The notes under the pieces were generated by a model. It did not search any database. It had not been told where the DNA came from and saw only the letters and a list, made by a program, of their open reading frames with translations. The translations under genes were made by a program, and so were the position numbers. 64,000 nt of DNA from JACVRW01 sp963739095 (lineage in GTDB: Bacteria; Actinomycetota; Thermoleophilia; Solirubrobacterales; Thermoleophilaceae), in contig CAVTZF010000029.1 in assembly GCA_963739095.1 (NCBI GenBank), positions 94,451 through 158,450 of the forward strand. The letters are read 5' to 3'. Below, piece by piece: positions 60,531-64,000 of this stretch (position 1 is its first letter; each line of letters starts with the position of its first letter).

Positions 60531-61931
60531 CTAGCCGATACTGCCGGTCATCTCGAGCTGGATCAGGCGGTTCAGCTCGACGGCGTACTCCATCGGCAGC
60601 TCCTTCGTGACCGGCTCGATGAAGCCGTTCACGATCATCGCCGCCGCCTCCTCCTCGGTGAGGCCGCGCGACTGCAGGTAGAAGAGCTGCTCGTCGGAGA
60701 TCTTGCCGACCACGGCCTCGTGGGCCACGGTGACGTGCGGGTTCTGGATCTGGATGTCGGGCCAGGTGTCCGAGCGCGAGCGGTCGTCCATCATCAGGCC
60801 GTCGCACTGGACGTGGGCCTTCGAGCCCTGCGAGTTGTGGCCCATGCGGACGAGGCCGCGGTAGCCCATGATCCCGCCGTCCTTGGAGATCGACTTGGCG
60901 AGGATGTTCGAGGTCGTGTTGGGCGCGAGGTGGACGACCTTGGCGCCGGTGTCCTTCCAGACGTCGCCCGACGCGACGCCGACGTTCAGGTGGTCGGCGC
61001 GCGCGCCCTCCCCGATCAGGAAAGAGCCGGGGTAGAGCATGACCTTCTTGGCGCCCATCGAGCCGCCGACCCACTCCACCGTTCCGTGAGCCTCGACGAT
61101 GGCGCGCTTCGTGTTCAGGTTGAAGACGTCCTTCGACCAGTTCTGGACGGTCGTGTAGCGCGCCTTCGCGCCCTCCTTGACGAAGATCTCGACGACCGCG
61201 GAGTGCATCGAGTTGACGCTGTAGGTCTGCGCCGTGCAGCCCTCGATGTAGTTCACATCCGAGCCCTCGTCGGCGATGATCAGCGTGTGCTCGAAGGTGC
61301 CCTCGCCCGAGCCCTCCATGCGGAAGTAGGCCTGGAGCGGGAGGTCGACCTTCACGCCCTTGGGCACGTACAGGAACGAGCCGCCCGACCAGACGGCGCC
61401 GTGCAGCGCCGAGAACTTGTTGTCCTGCGGCGGCACGCACTTGTTCATGAAGTACTCGCGGACCAGGTCCTCATGCTCGGTGACCGCGGTGTCCATCGCG
61501 CAGAAGAGGATCCCGAGGTCCGCGTACTCCTTCTTGAGCCCCTCGTAGAAGGGCTCCTGGCGCCACACGCCGACCACGCCGGCGAGGTGCTCGCGCTCCG
61601 CCTGCGGGATGCCGAGCTTCTCGAAGGTGTCCTTCTGCTCCTGCGGAACGTCGTCCCAGCTGTCGTAACGGCCGGCCTCGGGCGGGGAGTAGAGGACGAG
61701 CTCGGACAGGTCGAGGTCGGACAGGTCGACACCCCAGGTGGGGATCGGCTTGCGCTCGAAGATCTCGAACGACTTGACGCGCTTTTCGCGCATCCAGTCG
61801 GGCTCGCCCTTGATCTTGGAGAGCTCCTCGATGACCTCACGGCTCACGCCCTTCTTGGCGACGAGCTGGCCCTGGTCGTTCTCCTTGATCTCGCTGGGCT
61901 TGCTGATTCGAGTCTTGTCCGTTGCTGCCAT
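60531..61931 (-). CDS. sufB: Iron-sulfur cluster assembly scaffold SufB
   Basis: 466 residues, a standard SufB: VDLSDLDLSELVLYSPPEAG, LHGAVWSGGSFLYVPKGVKV, SDVNYIEGCTAQTYSVNSMH, then VQCDGLMMDDRSRSDTWPD (Cys of the cluster site) and PHVTVAHEAVVGKISDEQLF (the conserved His), ending IQLEMTGSIG. SufB forms a complex with SufC and SufD and builds the nascent [4Fe-4S] cluster. No sufC, sufD or sufS is visible here; sufCD may follow in the neighbouring region, but the next gene downstream is a methyltransferase. An IscR-like inverted repeat overlaps the promoter. Confidence 0.95.
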   Translation of the reverse strand: MAATDKTRISKPSEIKENDQGQLVAKKGVSREVIEELSKIKGEPDWMREKRVKSFEIFERKPIPTWGVDLSDLDLSELVLYSPPEAGRYDSWDDVPQEQKDTFEKLGIPQAEREHLAGVVGVWRQEPFYEGLKKEYADLGILFCAMDTAVTEHEDLVREYFMNKCVPPQDNKFSALHGAVWSGGSFLYVPKGVKVDLPLQAYFRMEGSGEGTFEHTLIIADEGSDVNYIEGCTAQTYSVNSMHSAVVEIFVKEGAKARYTTVQNWSKDVFNLNTKRAIVEAHGTVEWVGGSMGAKKVMLYPGSFLIGEGARADHLNVGVASGDVWKDTGAKVVHLAPNTTSNILAKSISKDGGIMGYRGLVRMGHNSQGSKAHVQCDGLMMDDRSRSDTWPDIQIQNPHVTVAHEAVVGKISDEQLFYLQSRGLTEEEAAAMIVNGFIEPVTKELPMEYAVELNRLIQLEMTGSIG

Positions 61932-61940
61932 GGGCGTCAG

Positions 61941-61965
61941 ATATCCGTTCTCCGAGGTCGGATAT
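61941..61965 (-). promoter_or_regulatory. Candidate Fe-S regulator operator ahead of sufB
   Basis: ATATCCG (61941-61947) and CGGATAT (61959-61965) are perfect inverted arms with 11 bases between. On the sufB strand it reads ATATCCGAC...CGGATAT, similar in length and ends to type 1 IscR/Rrf2 sites (ATASYYGAC...STAT). It begins 10 bases before the start codon and covers the -10 region. Confidence 0.5.
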
Positions 61966-61971
61966 GTAATT

Positions 61972-63330
61972 CTAGCGCCGCGACCCGCGGAGCGATTCGC
62001 GCTCGGGCACGATCATCTGCAGCTTCCCGCCGGGCGAGCGCTCGAGCGCGTCGACGGTCTCGACCTCGACGGCCGGGCTTGGCACACCGAGGTCCTGCAG
62101 ACGGACGCTCACCCGTTCGCGCAGGCGCGTCGGAGCGTCGACGGCACCGTTCCTGAGCGCGACCCGGAGCCGCAGGCCGTCGCGTTCCTGGACCACCTGG
62201 AACTCGCGGACGTCGGGGTCCGCGGTCACGAGCGCGAACTGCATCGGATGCACTGTCACGCCATCCATGCGCAGGACCTCCTCGGCTCGGCCCTCGAGCG
62301 AGCTCACTCGCATCAGGCTCCTGCCGCAGGGGCAGGGCTCTGGGTCGAGGGCGATCAGGTCGCTGACTTCGAAGCGGATCAGCGGCACGACCCGGTTGAA
62401 CAGGTTGGTCACGAGCAGCCGCGCGCCCGTCTCGCCGACCGGTACCGGGTCACCGTCCTCGTCGACGTTCTCGACGATGCACATGTCGTCGAACAGGTGC
62501 ATCGAGCGTTCCGGGCACTCGTGTCCGTAGAGACCCTCGGTCGTCGCGTAGAAGTTGTAGGGGCGGACGCCGAACGCCTCCTCGAGGCGGGCGCGCATTG
62601 CGGGTGAGAGCGGCTCGCTGCTGGTGAAGAGAGCGTCGAGCCGGAGCCGGAGCCTTCCGGCGAGCTGCTCCTCGGCGAGCAGCCCGACCACGGAGGGGTA
62701 GCCGTTCAGGTGGTTTGGCTGGAAGTCGTTGAGCCGCGCGACGAGCTCCGGCAGCGGCTGCGTCACGCTGAGGCCGAGCACACGATGCACGCCAACATCC
62801 AGGGACCGCACCCCGCGACGGCTCATGTGGGCGGCGGAGGCGCCCCCGATCATCACCAGCCGCAGCCGCGGCAGCCGCGGCCCCGCGCCGGTCCAGTCGG
62901 AGCGGCGCAGGAACATGGTGAGGACGTCGATCCAGGCCGCGCGGTCGTAGACGAACACGGCCTTCCGACCCGAGGAGCCGCTCGAGGTCATGGCGCGGTA
63001 CTCGCCGAGGTAGAGCTCGTCCCCTTCGATCCCGTCGAGATGCTCGAGCAGCTCGTCGAGCCGCAGCCGCGGATCTGTCACGAACTCGTCGAAGCTCTCC
63101 ATCAGGTCCGTCTTGGTGGTCGGGGGCAGGTCGCTCAGCTCGAAGCGTCCACGCGGGATCCGCTCGCGCCAGAACGGGGCGCGCTCGGCGGCATAACGCG
63201 CGAGCTCCTCCAGCCGGTCGCGCTGGAAGCGCTCTATCTGCTCACGGGGCCAGCGCTCACGCTCGAGCAGGGCCTTGCTCTGGCGTACGCCTCTTGCGAA
63301 GTCCTGAAGGCGCTTGATCCGGTAGCCCAT
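61972..63330 (-). CDS. PaaK-like adenylate-forming enzyme (phenylacetate-CoA ligase family)
   Basis: 452 residues from ATG 63330, which has GGAGGA 7 bases upstream (63345 is also possible). AMP-binding motif TSSGSSGRKAVFVYD, then YNFYATTEGLYGHECPE, FEVSDLIALDPEPCPCGR and GKLQMIVPE (the C-terminal lysine). Members activate aryl or fatty acids as adenylates and often make CoA thioesters; the ATTEG and CPCG motifs resemble PaaK. Overlaps the end of the TetR gene. Confidence 0.87.
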   Translation of the reverse strand: MGYRIKRLQDFARGVRQSKALLERERWPREQIERFQRDRLEELARYAAERAPFWRERIPRGRFELSDLPPTTKTDLMESFDEFVTDPRLRLDELLEHLDGIEGDELYLGEYRAMTSSGSSGRKAVFVYDRAAWIDVLTMFLRRSDWTGAGPRLPRLRLVMIGGASAAHMSRRGVRSLDVGVHRVLGLSVTQPLPELVARLNDFQPNHLNGYPSVVGLLAEEQLAGRLRLRLDALFTSSEPLSPAMRARLEEAFGVRPYNFYATTEGLYGHECPERSMHLFDDMCIVENVDEDGDPVPVGETGARLLVTNLFNRVVPLIRFEVSDLIALDPEPCPCGRSLMRVSSLEGRAEEVLRMDGVTVHPMQFALVTADPDVREFQVVQERDGLRLRVALRNGAVDAPTRLRERVSVRLQDLGVPSPAVEVETVDALERSPGGKLQMIVPERESLRGSRR

Positions 63331-63935
63331 CGTGTGATCCTCCATCGATCGAGTGCGAGACCATGCGCACGCCCAGCTCCGGGTCCACGACGTCCGGCTG
63401 GGTGAGCCGCTCGAGCTGGAGCCCGAGCTGCATTGCGTAGCGGGCGGTGGCCATCTTGCGTGGGTCCTCGGGGAGTGGCGTGCCGTCCTCTTCCGCCTGC
63501 CTCACCATCGCCTTCTCGAGGGGCTCGATGATGCGACGGTGCAGGCTGGCGAAACGCTCGAGCAGCTCGGCGTGCCGGAGCACGTGGGCCCAGAACTCGA
63601 AGAACACCGCAAGCCAGCCATCGCTGCGCCCGCCGCGCGGCGACACCGTCCGGGCGGCGGCCTCGAGGGCTTCGCGGGCCGTAGGGCGCGGCCTCGACGA
63701 TCGCCTCGAATTCGGCCACGCGGGTCTCGAGCCGGCGCTCGTAGACGGCGAAGAAGAGATCCTCCTTCGACGCGAAGTTCGAGTAGACCGCGCCCTTCGT
63801 GTAGCCGGCCTCCGCCGCCACCGAGTCAAGGGGGGTGGCGTGGAAGCCCTGGGCGATGAAGAGGCGCTCCGCCGCGTCGACGAGCGCGGTGCGGGTCAGG
63901 GCCTGGCGCTCGGCGCGGGAGGGGACGGTGCGCAT
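63257..63935 (-). pseudogene. TetR-family regulator, frameshifted
   Basis: Begins with a standard helix-turn-helix (TALVDAAERLFIAQGFHATP, VAAEAGYTKGAVYSNFASKE). At about 63683 the frame is lost; removing one base restores APTAREALEAAARTVSPRGG and the frame ends at 63257. Repaired length is about 225 residues. It controls itself and probably the adjacent ligase. The overlap of 74 bases with the ligase gene is unusual. Either a recent break or a sequence error. Confidence 0.8.
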
Positions 63936-63941
63936 ACCATT

Positions 63942-63970
63942 AGTATCTAGATACTTTCGGTATCCGTCAA
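63942..63970 (-). promoter_or_regulatory. Promoter and palindromic operator of the TetR/PaaK-like operon
   Basis: On the minus strand TTGACG (63970-63965), 17 bases, GATACT (63947-63942), then ATG 6 bases on. The perfect 12-base palindrome GTATCTAGATAC (63943-63954) overlaps the -10, a typical TetR operator, flanked by GGATACC/GGTATGC half-sites. Confidence 0.65.
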
Positions 63971-64000
63971 GTGCGGATGCGCACGCGACGCCCGCCCCCG

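Noticed and set aside
1..64000. tRNA, rRNA, CRISPR array, IS transposase or prophage genes
   Set aside because: None was found: there are no regular short direct-repeat arrays with unique spacers, no integrase or transposase motif, and no recognisable tRNA cloverleaf in the short gaps between genes.

Overview
The window is very GC-rich, densely coded and actinobacterial in character. It has a MarP-type CvpA/trypsin protease, a wax ester/diacylglycerol acyltransferase, an F420-type LLM flavin enzyme, AddAB-type helicase-nucleases, an ECF sigma factor fused to its own zinc-finger region, IspH and SufB. With the many secreted Lys/Cys proteins and TetR switches, the best guess is the class Thermoleophilia (Solirubrobacterales-like). 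That placement is an inference from gene content, not from a marker gene: no rRNA, tRNA, CRISPR array, prophage or IS transposase was seen.

Layout. 1-2.4 kb: end of gltB, then gltD. 2.4-8.5 kb: an MFS protein fused to a cyclic-nucleotide-binding domain, a cytochrome c pair, an SDR, an FHA protein, small Cys proteins, an SRPBCC protein and a lipoprotein. 8.5-16.2 kb: envelope and signalling genes (PBP transpeptidase, MarP-like protease, lysyl-oxidase-like secreted protein, GGDEF/EAL enzyme, sigma/anti-sigma fusion). 16.3-24.2 kb: amine-oxidase-like flavoprotein, topoisomerase III, a TetR/Baeyer-Villiger monooxygenase operon and a calcineurin-like phosphoesterase. 24.3-30.7 kb: addB-addA. 30.7-34.6 kb: a frameshifted ATPase, an unknown protein, a thermonuclease lipoprotein and a hydrolase. 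34.6-38.3 kb: a three-gene type IV pilin-like operon. 38.4-50.7 kb: mixed metabolism, including a copper-monooxygenase/cupredoxin protein, a SufT-like/lipoate-ligase-like pair, an S15 hydrolase, WS/DGAT, an M28 peptidase and ispH. 50.6-56.6 kb: a BKACE/thioredoxin-like pair, then three paralogous secreted proteins of unknown function. 56.6-64 kb: a DHA2 MFS transporter, a small membrane protein, LLM oxidoreductase, methyltransferase, sufB, a PaaK-like ligase and its TetR.

Three genome-scale features stand out. First, a 45-bp palindromic element occurs three times, each time inside a protein-coding gene and keeping the frame open. Second, many genes lack a Shine-Dalgarno but carry a TAnnnT hexamer 6-12 bases before the start codon, as expected for leaderless transcripts. 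Third, four genes are broken by five single-base insertions next to G/C runs, which could be pseudogenes or sequence errors. Other repeats include a 124-bp element with 23-bp terminal inverted repeats and a pair of related intergenic stem-loop repeats. No stretch above about 255 bases lacks a gene.
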